In this document: one piece after another, positions 44,682 to 55,634 of the stretch
Layout of the letters: every line of letters starts with the position of its first letter
How positions within the stretch are numbered: position 1 is the first letter of the stretch
Origin: Calonectria ilicicola
Taxonomy: Eukaryota > Ascomycota > Sordariomycetes > Hypocreales > Nectriaceae
Reading direction: 5' to 3'
DNA: 64,000 nucleotides
Assembly (NCBI GenBank): GCA_020809705.1
Contig: CP085831.1
Location: 2,790,001 to 2,854,000 of the forward strand
Made by a program: the position numbers and the translations under genes
The notes under the pieces: generated by a model
The model's input: the letters and a program-made list of their open reading frames with translations, nothing else
Databases searched by the model: none
What the model was told of the DNA's origin: nothing

Positions 44682-47680
44682 ATGTCTTCCGTTGAGCCGA
44701 ATGTTGGCTTGGGCACCGAGTCTTCTACCGCAACACAAGAAATAGGGGCCGATTTTGAGTATGCCTTCAATTTAGATGAAGATCTCAGCTTGAAAAAGTT
44801 CTTTGGAGAGAATGCTTGGTCCTTGGAGCCACATGAATCCATGTCTTGGCTTGCGCAAGACGATGGCCAGGAAGCTTCAAACAGCAATTCGACAAGCGGG
44901 CTGTCAGCTCCCCCTGCCCCTGGTATAGAAGACTCCATGGCCGGAGAAGATTGGACTTTGACGCAGAATGGCTCGAGTGAGCTGTGTACGAGGTGCACTA
45001 AAATCAGATGCCAGTGCAGCCTGAGCGGAGCTAATGAAATGCCAACAACGGGCTGTCCCACTTCAAGCTCTTGGGATGACTCCGGCCTGAGAAATGAGCG
45101 TCCTGACACACTGGAAAATCCGATCTTGGCCAAGGTTGGAACGCGCTTCTCCAAAGAGTCAACTAGGATCCTGAGGCAATGGTTATTAGGACATAGTAAT
45201 CATCCTTATCCAGACTCCGAGGAGCTTCAACTTCTCGAGTACCAGACAGGGCTCAGCAAGACCCAGATAAAAAACTGGTTGGCGAATTCTCGACGCCGTA
45301 ATAAGCTCCTTGCCAAGTCGCGACCGATGTCACCTTTTGTATTTCAACCAGGGGCTGGTGTTAATCCTATTGACATCCCAAGACGCCCGGGAACACCGGC
45401 GATAACAAACACTGCTCGCCAACAAGATATGAATCCTCTGGAACGATGGGTGGACTCACCTCCGGAAGGGGAACCTGCCACAGTCACTGCAATCGCTCAT
45501 GCAATTGCGTCAGCTTCCCCGATTTTAACAAGTAAGTCGACACTTTCCTTTTAGCATGATACCACATTTAGTATTGATGTTTTTTGTTGACTTGTTTCAA
45601 GGCTTTTCGAGTACTGTCAACTCTGATGATAGTCGTTCACTTTACAACGAGTCTTCGGCGGGTAGTCTCTGCACTTCGAGTGGAGGATCATACGCCTCTG
45701 CATTTTCACACAGCTCAGATACAGCCCCCAATAAGCTCAACGCACCCTCGCGAGTAAAGTTTCGGCGTAGAAGGCGTCTGCAAAATCTAAAGAACACTGG
45801 GCCTCGACACTCTTTTGAATGCACCTTTTGCACAGAGACGTTTAAGACCAAGTATGATTGGCAACGTCACGAAAAATCACTACATATGCCTCTGGATAGA
45901 TGGGCCTGTTCTCCCTTTGGACCACAAGTCCATTACCCCGAGATCGGAAAATTGTGCTGCGTTTTTTGTGGTCAGAGCAACCCCACTGCGGAGCACATCG
46001 AGGGACATAATCCTACATCTTGTCAGGAACGCATATTCAACAGAAAGGACCACCTCAAACAACATTTGAGATTGGTACATAAATCAGGTTTGGTGGAATG
46101 GGCGACAAACAGTTGGAAGTTGCCTAGCCCAGAGGTTCGCTCACGATGTGGATTTTGCAATATTTCTCTTGGCTCGTGGGATGAACGAGCGGAGCACCTC
46201 GCAAAACACTATAAAATGGGGAAGACAATGGCGGATTGGGCCGGCGACTGGGGATTTGAAACGCCTGTTGCACATACTATTGAAAATAGTATCCCACCAT
46301 GTAAGAATTGATTATTGAATACGGGGCTGTTACTGCTAATACAATTGCTAGATCTTATACATGGCGAGCGTGCCAGCCCCTTTCCATTGAAAGCTAGCGT
46401 TATAGCTCCCGAGTCCCCCCGAAATGCGTTTGAATTAATTGGTCTCGAGCTGACCTACTTTGCTGAAAATCATTTCGACGAGGTTGGGCGGATGCCACAT
46501 ACAGAAGCCATGCATCTAGAAGCTTGCCGTATAATATTTGCAGCGGAAGTATTAGAACCATCCGGGAGACTGGAACTGCAGCACAGATCGTGGTTACGCG
46601 ACTTATTTACCTCCAACAAAGCAATCAGTCAGAAGGCTCAATTCAGTCCCATAAGGTCTCGATCTGAGAGTAGGCTCGTCAATCTTCAGATTCGAGGGAA
46701 ATCAAGCATTTTCGAAGCGTGCCCTCTTGAGTCACAACTGCAGAATTACGCTCGCAATATGCAAGACAATGGATTAGGAACGATACAAGAAGAGGAACTA
46801 CAAGAAGAAGCCTCTAGGATAGTGGCACAAATATCCAAAGATCTAATACTGCCGCCGTCAGAATTTGTTTTAAAATGGATATTGCGTCTCATCAGATCTT
46901 CAACAGAGTGGCTGCAGGAGTTTCGACGAGCCGCGATTATCTTACCGAACCAACAGGCAAACAATGCATTAATATTCCTGGATAGCACCTCCGGCCAAAC
47001 GAATTTTGATTCTTTGTTCAATCTTGGTATCGATGGGGACGTTTTTGCATCGAATGAGCCTGACTATTCTCCTGGACCTGCTGCCTTAAATCGCACCGTT
47101 TATGACCAAGCGAAATCAAACATTACAGAGGGTGGTGATTTAGATGTGAAAAATGAGATTTTAGGCTTCGCATCGGAAGATCCAATCCAATCTCTCTTGT
47201 TGTCAAACTTCCGCGAAGAGTGTTCACAATCTGGGGCTGAGAACCCGATGAATGAACACAGAACCACAACCACGATCAGCTCCAACATTACCTCGACTCA
47301 ACAAGAAAGCATTTTCCAGATGGAATCTGGAGAAACTGAAAGTTACGTAAGGCCCTCTTGGTTGAGCCCAGGAACCTTTCTCTTGAATGACTTCAACTTT
47401 CACCGGTGGCTGGGGCGGGAGCTTGGACGCTGGGCCAAGGCCGTCATGTCTCTAAATAACCCGAATTGTCACGTGCCATCCGACGAAGAAATACAACATC
47501 ATGCCCGATGTCTCATGTATGAAGAGTATGTTTTTTCTATCACTTAGGTTTCTTTTCTAACAAGCTTCTAGTGATGATGCCTGGAATCAAACTTGTGCTA
47601 ATAATCTAGAGTGGCTACGCCGGTTTAAAGTAGATGTCGGTATTCTCTCAGACGAAGAAATAACGATTAATGGCGCGTAG
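44682..47680 (+). CDS. Homeobox (KN/TALE type) plus C2H2 zinc-finger transcription factor
   Basis: Four exons: 44682-45531, 45602-46300, 46352-47525 and 47572-47680, all phases consistent; about 943 residues. A homeodomain of the KN type lies at about residues 150-207 (RILRQWLLGHSNHPYPDSEE and QIKNWLANSRRRNK, with the extra residues of TALE loops). Exon 2 carries C2H2 zinc fingers (CTFCTETFKTKYDWQRHEKSLH near 355-380 and CGFCNISLGSWDERAEHLAKH near 465) with a basic RRRRR stretch before them. The C-terminal half is acidic and helical, with no known domain. This homeobox/C2H2 combination is a known class of mould developmental regulator. The last exon is only 109 bases. It ends 100 bases from the convergent MFS transporter gene. 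Confidence 0.88.
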
Positions 47681-47781
47681 AGTTGTTATTTATTTATTAT
47701 TATTATAAAGAAAGGTTTCCTATGGAAAGAAGTGAAGATCATGGAACAACCTCAGCTTGCGTTTAGACGCGCAGGCAGAAG

Positions 47782-49623
47782 CTATACTTTTGCAGATGTG
47801 ATATCGAGGTTATTTCTCGTTCGAGCTTCCCGCTCCTTTTGCCTTTGAATCTTCGTGTCCATTTCTTGCTTCTTCAACTTAAGTGCCACGCAGAATGCAG
47901 ACTTTTCACGCAGTCGTTCACCTTTCCAAATAAATATGAAAGGGATAAAACACATCAAAACACTTACACCTCCTAGCAGACTACAACCTTCTGGAATGCC
48001 TAATGTAGTAAACATCGGAACTGAAGCCAGAGGAAGAATGGTAGCCAGAAGTGACCGGCAGCAGGATGCGGCTGCTTGAGCCGAGGCAGCAAAAATTTGA
48101 TATGCATCTAATGAGACCTTATTGTGAGATGTGGACGAGCATATGAATGTGGATGACAAGGCGTACCAATGAGATAATTTAGAAGTGCCATGAAGATAAC
48201 TGTGGCAGTATTAGCGGAAAGAAGGGCAACATAACAGACATCGCCTTACGCATGAAACCTAGGCCAAAGGGTATGCCTGCCAACATTGGTGCAACAAACG
48301 TCACGCCCTCACGAGCAGACCAACCAAGCCAGAATAAGCTGATGGAAAATATTGGACCTCCAAGGCAGGCCAGGGGGAGCCTTCTGTATTCTTCTTTCCT
48401 CCAGCGGATAGGATCTTGTTCTCTTAAGCGTAAGAGAACCCTATCATAGGCCCAATATACTGGTAAGGAGGCCAAACTACCGACTCCAATGGAAAGGAAC
48501 GTCAAGCCGCACTGACCTGGTGATAATCCGTAAATTCCTTGAAAGATGAGAGGGTACGCCTGGAATGTCATGTAAAATGTGGCATAGACGAGAGCAAGAT
48601 AACAGCAGCTACTGGTGACAATGGGTTCAAAGATAATCATCCGCATGGGTCGCATCAATACAACAGTGATTAGCTGTTTCATATTTTTGCCTTGGACATC
48701 ATGCGGTAAGATGTAGTTTAGTTCAGGATTGATGCTTTGCAGGTGCAACAGTCGTTTTTGGAGCAACACTGGACCGTAAGTCTCTGGAATAAAGATTGTG
48801 GGCACCATGACACAGCCGGCGTAAATAAGACCGATCCAAAAGGTCCAGCGCCAACCAATGGTTGGAGAAACGAAACCTGAAATAATAGGGGCAAATAAGG
48901 GCCCAAGTAAGGTTGTCTGAGAAGGCATGAGTAAAAAACAAAAGGACACGAACGAATCACATACTGCCATATATGCTGCCATTGCACGCCCCCGTGCTTG
49001 AGGGTCTGCATAAATATCGGCGAATATACCAGGGGCTAAGACGAGGGGGCCACTGCCAAATACGCCAGTTAATGATCTGAAAAGGAGAAATACTACCCAG
49101 CTTGGAGCGAGCGCGCATGTCATGGTTGACAGGATAAAGGAAGTGTAAGTAATCAGATTAATAATTCGACGTCCATACTGCTCGCTCAATGGGGCCCAAA
49201 CAAGAGGACCTCAGAAATGTCAGCACAATCAGCTAAAAGAATTCACCTTATCTTACCAAATACGTAGCCTGGAGACCAATGAGTTAGCATGGAATGGCTG
49301 GAGGAGAACGTGGGGGATATGGAGGAATTAGTTTACCTATCAGATAGACAGATATAGGCAACACTTTCTCAGCTTGACTAGACACGTTCCACTGCTGAGC
49401 TATGAATGGAATGGCATTGCTAGGCAAAGAGCTGCCCATGGTGCTGTTCATAATGAGCATCATGGCCGTAGCGAGAATATAAATCTTCTTTGCCTACATC
49501 CGATTAGCTGTAAAGTCCATTCGCGAGATACTTTCTATTGACCTTAGACCACGCATAAGGGTTTTCCGGATCATTTTCGTCCCATGTGACAATAAGGAAT
49601 TGGTCTTCTGGATTCCTGGACAT
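47782..49623 (-). CDS. MFS transporter, DHA1-like
   Basis: Seven exons on the minus strand: 49623-49543, 49493-49337, 49268-49257 (12 bases), 49209-48965, 48916-48250, 48199-48167 and 48107-47782. Phases agree throughout; about 506 residues, normal for a 12-helix drug:H+ antiporter. Signs of the family are the cytosolic NDPENPYAWS before helix 1, motif A in the loop after helix 2 (PLVWAPLSEQYGRR), the GPL..P..SGF stretch and WRWTFWIGLI. The micro-exon encodes GYVFG and is needed to join helix 2 to motif A. The first intron has an unusual GTCAAT donor, and the ATG at 49623 gives a short N-terminus. A longer start using sequence around 49830-49850 would need another intron, so the 5' end is uncertain. 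Substrate unknown. Confidence 0.85.
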
Positions 49624-50532
49624 GTCTGAGCAAGCGACTTGAGTTGATCCTGCTTCCTGACGGTTTGTCCTAGTGGCTAAATCTTGAGTAGTAATCACAT
49701 GCTGGTGTGAGTCGCCATTTTGGTCTTCGAAAATTAGTACCAAAGAGGCCCGAGGTTCATCAGAGGGTGGAGGTTTTGCTGACGGTCTTGTTGCGATAAA
49801 CTAGTCAACGTTTCATGACTCTGGTCTGTTTCTTGCCTACTCATTCTTCCCATGCTACTGCAAGCTGCTAAAAGATAAAATAATATCAATTCCCTTAGCA
49901 CTTGGGGTATAACAAGTGCGGAGTAGATTTGGACGAGAGACGAATTATTGCGCGATTGAAGATGATCTCAACGAGAATCGCACCAAGATAATATCAATCT
50001 GTAAACAATCGTGTCGACATATCTATCATGTGAAAAAAAAATCATTGAGTGTGGTCGAGACATTCCGACTAGAAATAAACTCTCTCGTTTCAGTTGAATA
50101 GGACGCAGTCCAATACATTGTTGACGCCTTGGTCTACATTCAGCACCCTGGTCCAATCTGGCGCCTTAACCTACATCTCACGCCCTACTTGACATGATTT
50201 GTCCCCACATGATACACCAAGCGACCTTTTCGTGTGGGCGCACGAACCAAGACCTGTGATCCATGTCGCTGACGCCCTAGTGTGTAAATCCACTCTTTAT
50301 GCCGCTCTTTGATGGCTTCTCCACATCATTGTTCAATTTCGCGATAGATCAACTTGGGCGTGCGTCGCAATGTATTCAATACAGTGTGTATTTTATTCTC
50401 GATAGTATCCTGTAAAATATTTTTTTATATAACCTACCTGGCCCTCTAGATGTCAATGCTGCAAGATTGCAAAAGAACGAATACTCGAATTCAGCATATG
50501 GCCTTTTTATCCCGGCTTTTGCAATAATATTC
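49624..50532. other. Intergenic region between divergent MFS and aminotransferase genes
   Basis: About 900 bases holding both promoters, possibly with an unassigned first MFS exon at about 49740-49850. No other gene is seen. Confidence 0.4.
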
Positions 50533-51714
50533 ATGAACATGAGCAGTGAGCCGAAACTTCAGCCCCTGGACGCTTCAAAGCTGCGCTCAGGGCCGATCCC
50601 GGACCCTAAGTCAGTCCCTCCAGCTGATTCGCGAGATGTTGTAGCACTCAAGGCTACAACAGATCGAATGATTGTTGTTTCATGGGCGGCAGAAAGCGGA
50701 TGGTCTAACCCCGAAGCCATTCCGTATGGTCCTTTATCTTTGATGCCCACTACGAGCGCGCTTCATTACGCAACGCAATGTTTTGAAGGCATGAAAGCAT
50801 TTCGTGGATATGATGGTCGCATCCGTCTGTTCCGACCGTTATACAATTGTGAGAGGATGCTCGCTTCAGCTACCAGAGTTTCATTGCCGGCATTCGATCC
50901 CCACGAACTTCTGAAGCTCATTTCGAAGTTGTGCGCCCTTGAAGGACGGAAGTGGCTTTCTGAGCCTGGATCTGCTCTTTACATACGCCCGGCTCTGATA
51001 GGATCCGATAGTAGTCTCGGGTTTAAAGTGCCCGATGAAGCCTTGTTATACATCTTTCTTATCTACTGGCCAAAGGGCACACCGGAACCAAGAATGGCCG
51101 ATACTGCGATGGGACCAGGCTTAAAACTGCTCTCCAGTCCCGAATCAGCCGTTCGGGCATGGCCTGGGGGAACCGGATATGCAAAGATCGGTGCAAATTA
51201 CGGACCAGCCTTATTGGAGCACTCGGCTGCCAAGAAGCAGGGCTACGATCAAATACTGTGGCTTTTTGGACCACAGCGTCAAATCACAGAAGCGAGTGCA
51301 ACTAATTTCTTCATTCTTTGGAAATTACCCTGTGGCTCGCTCCAGATCGCAACACCCCCGATTGATGATGATAAAATGATTCTGAGCGGGAATACCAGGC
51401 GAAGCGTTGTTGAATTATCCCGACAGATGTTTTCGAGTGAAAAGGCGGACGCTGTCATAAAGTGTGCGGTGGTGGAAAAGGAGATTACCATATTTGAAAT
51501 GGAAGATGCTGTGAAGGAACATCGGGTGATGAGTGTATTTGTTGTGGGGACAGCTTGTTGGGTCCAAGAAGTCTCAGTTATAGGGTTCGACGGACGAGAC
51601 ATGCAAATCCCGACCGGAAAGACTCCTCATGTGAATTTGCTACGGGATAGATTGGATAGCATCATGTTTGGAAAGGAGGAGAGCGCGGGGACATACCTTG
51701 TTGATGAAAACTAA
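50533..51714 (+). CDS. Branched-chain amino acid aminotransferase-like protein (PLP class IV)
   Basis: Single exon, 393 residues from the ATG at 50533. Family marks are YGPLSLMPTTSALHYATQCFEGMKAFRG near the start, the PLP-lysine block GYAKIGANYGPALL with Lys218, EASATNFF, and LSGNTRRSVVELSR. It has no clear mitochondrial targeting peptide, so a cytosolic place is likely. Housekeeping members interconvert Leu, Ile and Val with their keto-acids. Motifs here drift from housekeeping forms (for example EASATNFF), which suggests a duplicate with specialised use, possibly in secondary metabolism. It is divergent to the MFS transporter. Confidence 0.9.
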   Translation: MNMSSEPKLQPLDASKLRSGPIPDPKSVPPADSRDVVALKATTDRMIVVSWAAESGWSNPEAIPYGPLSLMPTTSALHYATQCFEGMKAFRGYDGRIRLFRPLYNCERMLASATRVSLPAFDPHELLKLISKLCALEGRKWLSEPGSALYIRPALIGSDSSLGFKVPDEALLYIFLIYWPKGTPEPRMADTAMGPGLKLLSSPESAVRAWPGGTGYAKIGANYGPALLEHSAAKKQGYDQILWLFGPQRQITEASATNFFILWKLPCGSLQIATPPIDDDKMILSGNTRRSVVELSRQMFSSEKADAVIKCAVVEKEITIFEMEDAVKEHRVMSVFVVGTACWVQEVSVIGFDGRDMQIPTGKTPHVNLLRDRLDSIMFGKEESAGTYLVDEN

Positions 51715-52827
51715 GCAACTCTTGATCATTGTTAGAAGGTGTCCTGTTAATTTAAAAGACCACTCGCGCTTCCATACAGTTAAACTTATTTAAAACTTAA
51801 ACTCATAGACTTCAACGTAGAACGCATTGATTTGATCCTGTGATCCTCTCGATTCTCAAACTTGGAGAGCTAACTGGATCAAAGGCGTTTTATTTGTAAA
51901 TCGAGAAGCAATGAGAAATACAGGGGCGCGAAAAAAATAAAAAGGTCCTGTCTACTTGCTTAGGACCTTCTCACTAGGTAACGCCATGAAGACAGAACCT
52001 CAATTTATCACATCTGTCATGGCTAGCATGTAAAATTAGGGGAATAGGTCAAGAAGCCTGCAAAAGATTCTTATTGTCAACGTGACTTCGCGATAACAGT
52101 TTGCCACGCTGTTCCAGGTCGCGGGTGTCATCGTGCATGTAGATAAAGCTGAGACATTCTTCTGATAACAAATCAATTGTGCAATGTGTCTGGGAATTAG
52201 AATCCTCTTTGAGGCTCTGCCACATTGCTGAAGACCGGGGTACTGATCCTATGTATGCAAGTCATCATGCACTGACCCGATAAGGTGCGATGAAGCGGCC
52301 AGATGGTGACATGTGGACTTAATCATGCCACTCATGTGAAAATTATGGATTAGTAGCCATTCAAATAGCCACCATAGTCTTTAGGCTGCTACGATTTGCC
52401 AAGGTATCGCACTGATGGCCAAATTTGTCATGGGAGAGGTCACAGCTCACACGTCAGCACCACAAGGGCATTGTCAATAAGCCGCCTTGCTAAGGACGAA
52501 TACGCGTGTTTCTTTTGCCATTAGAATACTGTGCTGCATTAAACACGCCCTGCTAAAGTAAAAGAATCCGTGGAATCGACAAAGACAGCTTACTGTGGGG
52601 GCTAGAATAAACATCCATCCTTGCAGATAACTTGGTCGCAGCACTTGATTTGCTTCGCCATGATCAGGTTGAATTCTCTGATTCACCAGTACCTATCTAC
52701 ATTACGTAGTGTCCTGTAATTGAAATTTATGCCAGATTGCAGCTTGCCTTCTTTTTCTTCTTCTCATGCTGCCGCCAACTTGTTCCTTAGCACCCAACGA
52801 CTAGCCTCTCCAATCTGCTCATCCACC
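51715..52827. other. Intergenic region, nothing identified
   Basis: About 1.1 kb with no supported gene. In-frame codons continue upstream of 52828, so a longer N-terminus for the next gene from an ATG at 52729 is possible. Confidence 0.4.
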
Positions 52828-54285
52828 ATGGCAGATTATAGAGGTACGGATAGTGAAACCAGATACTCAGACGCACCAGAGGTTGTTTCCTGTCAAGAAT
52901 CCGAAGTATCCCATAAAATTCCTGCTCCAGACAGCACCCCTCCCGAGGTCGTGCCTTGGCTTGGAACTTATGACGATGTGGGATATGCGGAGCCAACAGC
53001 TCGCCTCGCACGCAAGTTTTGGCAACGCAAAAGGATATGGGTAACAGTTGTCGTTGCAACCCTCTCTTTAGTGGCATTGGTAGTTGGCCTCGCTGTAGGC
53101 TTAGTGACCGGAAACGACGCCGGCAACCAACGAAGCGACGCATCCGACAGCAAATCAAGAGATGCAGTCACCTTTTGCGACACCGATAAATTCTGTCGCG
53201 CTACTATACATGCTACAGAATTCGACGACAAGCTCTACCTTTTTGCTCGATCGAACGCGAACCAAACCGTGGTCAGAACAAATGACGGGTCTAAATGGGA
53301 TACAGAGTGGGAGAACCTAGGTGCTGGTGGAGACGGCATGATCAGCCCACCAACAGCAATGGGCTGGAAAAAGGAATCGAACAGTAAAGGCCAGCTCGAT
53401 GTTGTTACGGTCGGCGAAAAAAACAGAGGTGTTTACCGCCGCGGTATAACAAACAACACGGACCAAAAGTGGCATTCTTTGAATCCGAACGCGGGTAGCC
53501 AGCTAATATTATGTACCGTCAACAGTAGACTGCACATATGGTCGACGGATGCAAATAGCCGCAAGGTGGCACACAACTGGTGGCAACGCGAAGATGACCC
53601 CGATGATTCTGATTGGTACTCGACCGAGAACAAGGGCGAGTGGCAGCAGGACGATTTCGATGCCGAAGTGGCAACAGGGATTGGGCTGGTCTGTCGTGAG
53701 AAGGCTAGCTCAACCCACGATGTTGCGTGGTACGAGGATAGCGGCGGCCAAAAAGTTGCGAAACATCAGCAATGGAATGCCAAGTCGAAGAAATGGCAGG
53801 ATGAGCCCGAAACCAAGAAAGGAAACTTTATCGGGGACCCATTTCTCTATTATCACCCATCCGAGAGTGAGAAGGTTTATTTCTTTGGCGTTCAGGATGA
53901 TGGCGAAATGTACTACTATGCTTGGATGAATAATGCCTACTCTAGCCTCATGTCTTTGGGGGGTGCCATCGCCAGTTCCCCCACCATTATATCGGTTGAT
54001 AATGGCAGCACTAGTGACATGTTCTCACTGGGTCTTAACAAGACCCTCCAGTATCTATCTTACAATGGTACAGACTGGGCAGACGAATGGCGTGATTTGG
54101 GGATCGAAGGAAGAAGCGCACCAACCGCACAGTTTTACAACGACCAAGTTTTAGTTTTTATGATTGGCAAGGATGAGAACCTTCTTTCAATCACGTACAA
54201 TATAAGGAGTGGCAAGATTCATTTGGATGAGCCGAGTCAAGCGGATCTTGGTGGAAATTTGTCGAATAAGGGTTATTACGGCTAG
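52828..54285 (+). CDS. Type II membrane protein with lectin-like beta-propeller
   Basis: Single exon, 485 residues. The ATG at 52828 sits in a strong CACCATGG context. Residues 1-70 are hydrophilic and cytosolic-looking; residues 71-95 form one transmembrane helix (WVTVVVATLSLVALVVGLAV), preceded by basic residues (WQRKR), which predicts an extracellular C-terminus. The outside part (about 110-485) is a beta-rich repeat domain with regularly spaced Trp and Asp/Asn-Gly turns (KWDTEWENLG, DWADEWRDLG). This is the look of fungal fucose-specific-lectin-like or PLL-like propellers. Several Asn-x-Ser/Thr sites agree with secretion. Such proteins may bind glycans at the cell surface; the ligand is unknown. 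Confidence 0.82.
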   Translation: MADYRGTDSETRYSDAPEVVSCQESEVSHKIPAPDSTPPEVVPWLGTYDDVGYAEPTARLARKFWQRKRIWVTVVVATLSLVALVVGLAVGLVTGNDAGNQRSDASDSKSRDAVTFCDTDKFCRATIHATEFDDKLYLFARSNANQTVVRTNDGSKWDTEWENLGAGGDGMISPPTAMGWKKESNSKGQLDVVTVGEKNRGVYRRGITNNTDQKWHSLNPNAGSQLILCTVNSRLHIWSTDANSRKVAHNWWQREDDPDDSDWYSTENKGEWQQDDFDAEVATGIGLVCREKASSTHDVAWYEDSGGQKVAKHQQWNAKSKKWQDEPETKKGNFIGDPFLYYHPSESEKVYFFGVQDDGEMYYYAWMNNAYSSLMSLGGAIASSPTIISVDNGSTSDMFSLGLNKTLQYLSYNGTDWADEWRDLGIEGRSAPTAQFYNDQVLVFMIGKDENLLSITYNIRSGKIHLDEPSQADLGGNLSNKGYYG

Positions 54286-55184
54286 CAGTGGTGGGTTTTG
54301 CTCCGTTCATCTTGCGCATATGTGTACATAGAAAATAGACTGTTGCATATAATAGAGCTTTTATGATTGTGTATATCCCAGCTTTTGTAAACAAATTCTA
54401 TCTGGACCATGACGCCCAAGTAGATCCTTGTTTGGACAGTCCTGCGTGGGGGTACCTGTAGCGAATATTTGAGGAAGAGTCTTCACAAAACCTCTATGCT
54501 TTTGGACCTGGTATCCCATATCCTAGCCTGAAAGGGATGGAAGGAAGTATCATCAGAAGGAGAGAGCTTATGGCCGATGGGGGCAAGGGTGGGGGTGCTC
54601 TCCCAAACGATCGGCTTTCTCCCGAGCGCTACGGATCAATGCCGCTGGCCATTGCAAATCTTTAAATTAATTAAAAAAAAAAACGGCTCAAAACTTTAAA
54701 ACTCAAATAAACTACTATCCGATTTCGGAGAAATCATTCCACCACTCGGCCCGTAAATTATCAGATGGGTATTGATGTCAGTGAGCCGCAAAGACCCCTG
54801 TCAAGGATTCCAGAAATCCTGTAGATCCACCATGAATGACAAACTCATTATCAGATGTTACAAATGGTGTAACGAGCTAGCCATTTAGCTTCCTGTTTGA
54901 GAGGATCCTCCAGTCCTCAGCTTGATCCTGTATCCCTTCAGATGTATGATTAAGTGGATTCAAGGAGACAAATGGATTCCACCTGCGCAGATTTTGAATA
55001 GGATTCGGGGTTCAATATCTTGCCGAAGGGCAGATATATAAAACAGCGTCTGTGACCAGGTTTGTTTTTCAACCAGGCTCACATTTCAGCATTCATCCCC
55101 TCTTTAACAGTGTATATAGGTGACTGTCCTCTCCTTTGAGAGGTAGCTTAGACTTGGTTGCCCAAGGAGCACTCTGATTATAGC
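54286..55184. other. Transition from normal DNA to AT block, with an orphan promoter-like element
   Basis: Ordinary composition up to about 55185. A TATATAAAA at 55035-55043 followed by a pyrimidine-rich leader looks like a gene promoter, but what follows is the AT block, not a coding region. Confidence 0.4.
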
Positions 55185-55395
55185 TAAAATAGTAGTTTAG
55201 TAGCTTATATTTTTTATATTATATGATATTATAATAGATAGAATTTTAAAATAAAGGTTTTTAATAATTTTTATAAATATTTTTTATTAATTTTATTAAA
55301 ATTTAAATATAAAAATAATTTTTTTTATAAATAAAATATAATTTAAATTATTATTAAAAAAATCTTTATATAATAAATAAAATAATATTTTTTAT

Positions 55396-55634
55396 ATAAG
55401 TAGATCCTAGGGGTTCTAAATAACTTAGCTAAGGTTATAACAGGGTTAATAATAGCTGCTAGAGAGTTAGTTAATAAATTTATTAATATTTATCTCCTTT
55501 AATTAGTTAGCTTCTAGTAGGGTTATTTTAGTATAACTATTTTATCTTATAATTATATACTTTTATATATAATAGTAATCTTCTTTATACCTTATAAGGT
55601 ATTATTTTTTTAATTATATTAATAAATTAATATT
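55396..55634 (+). repeat. Left 239-base direct repeat (LTR-like)
   Basis: Aligns with 62032-62270 over its full length with no gaps. My hand count gives 36 mismatches, all C/T or G/A. This copy keeps more C and G in its first half. Confidence 0.85.

Noticed and set aside
44612..45154. Minus-strand frame of 180 codons
   Set aside because: Antisense of exon 1 of the homeobox gene; Ser/Leu-rich shadow composition.
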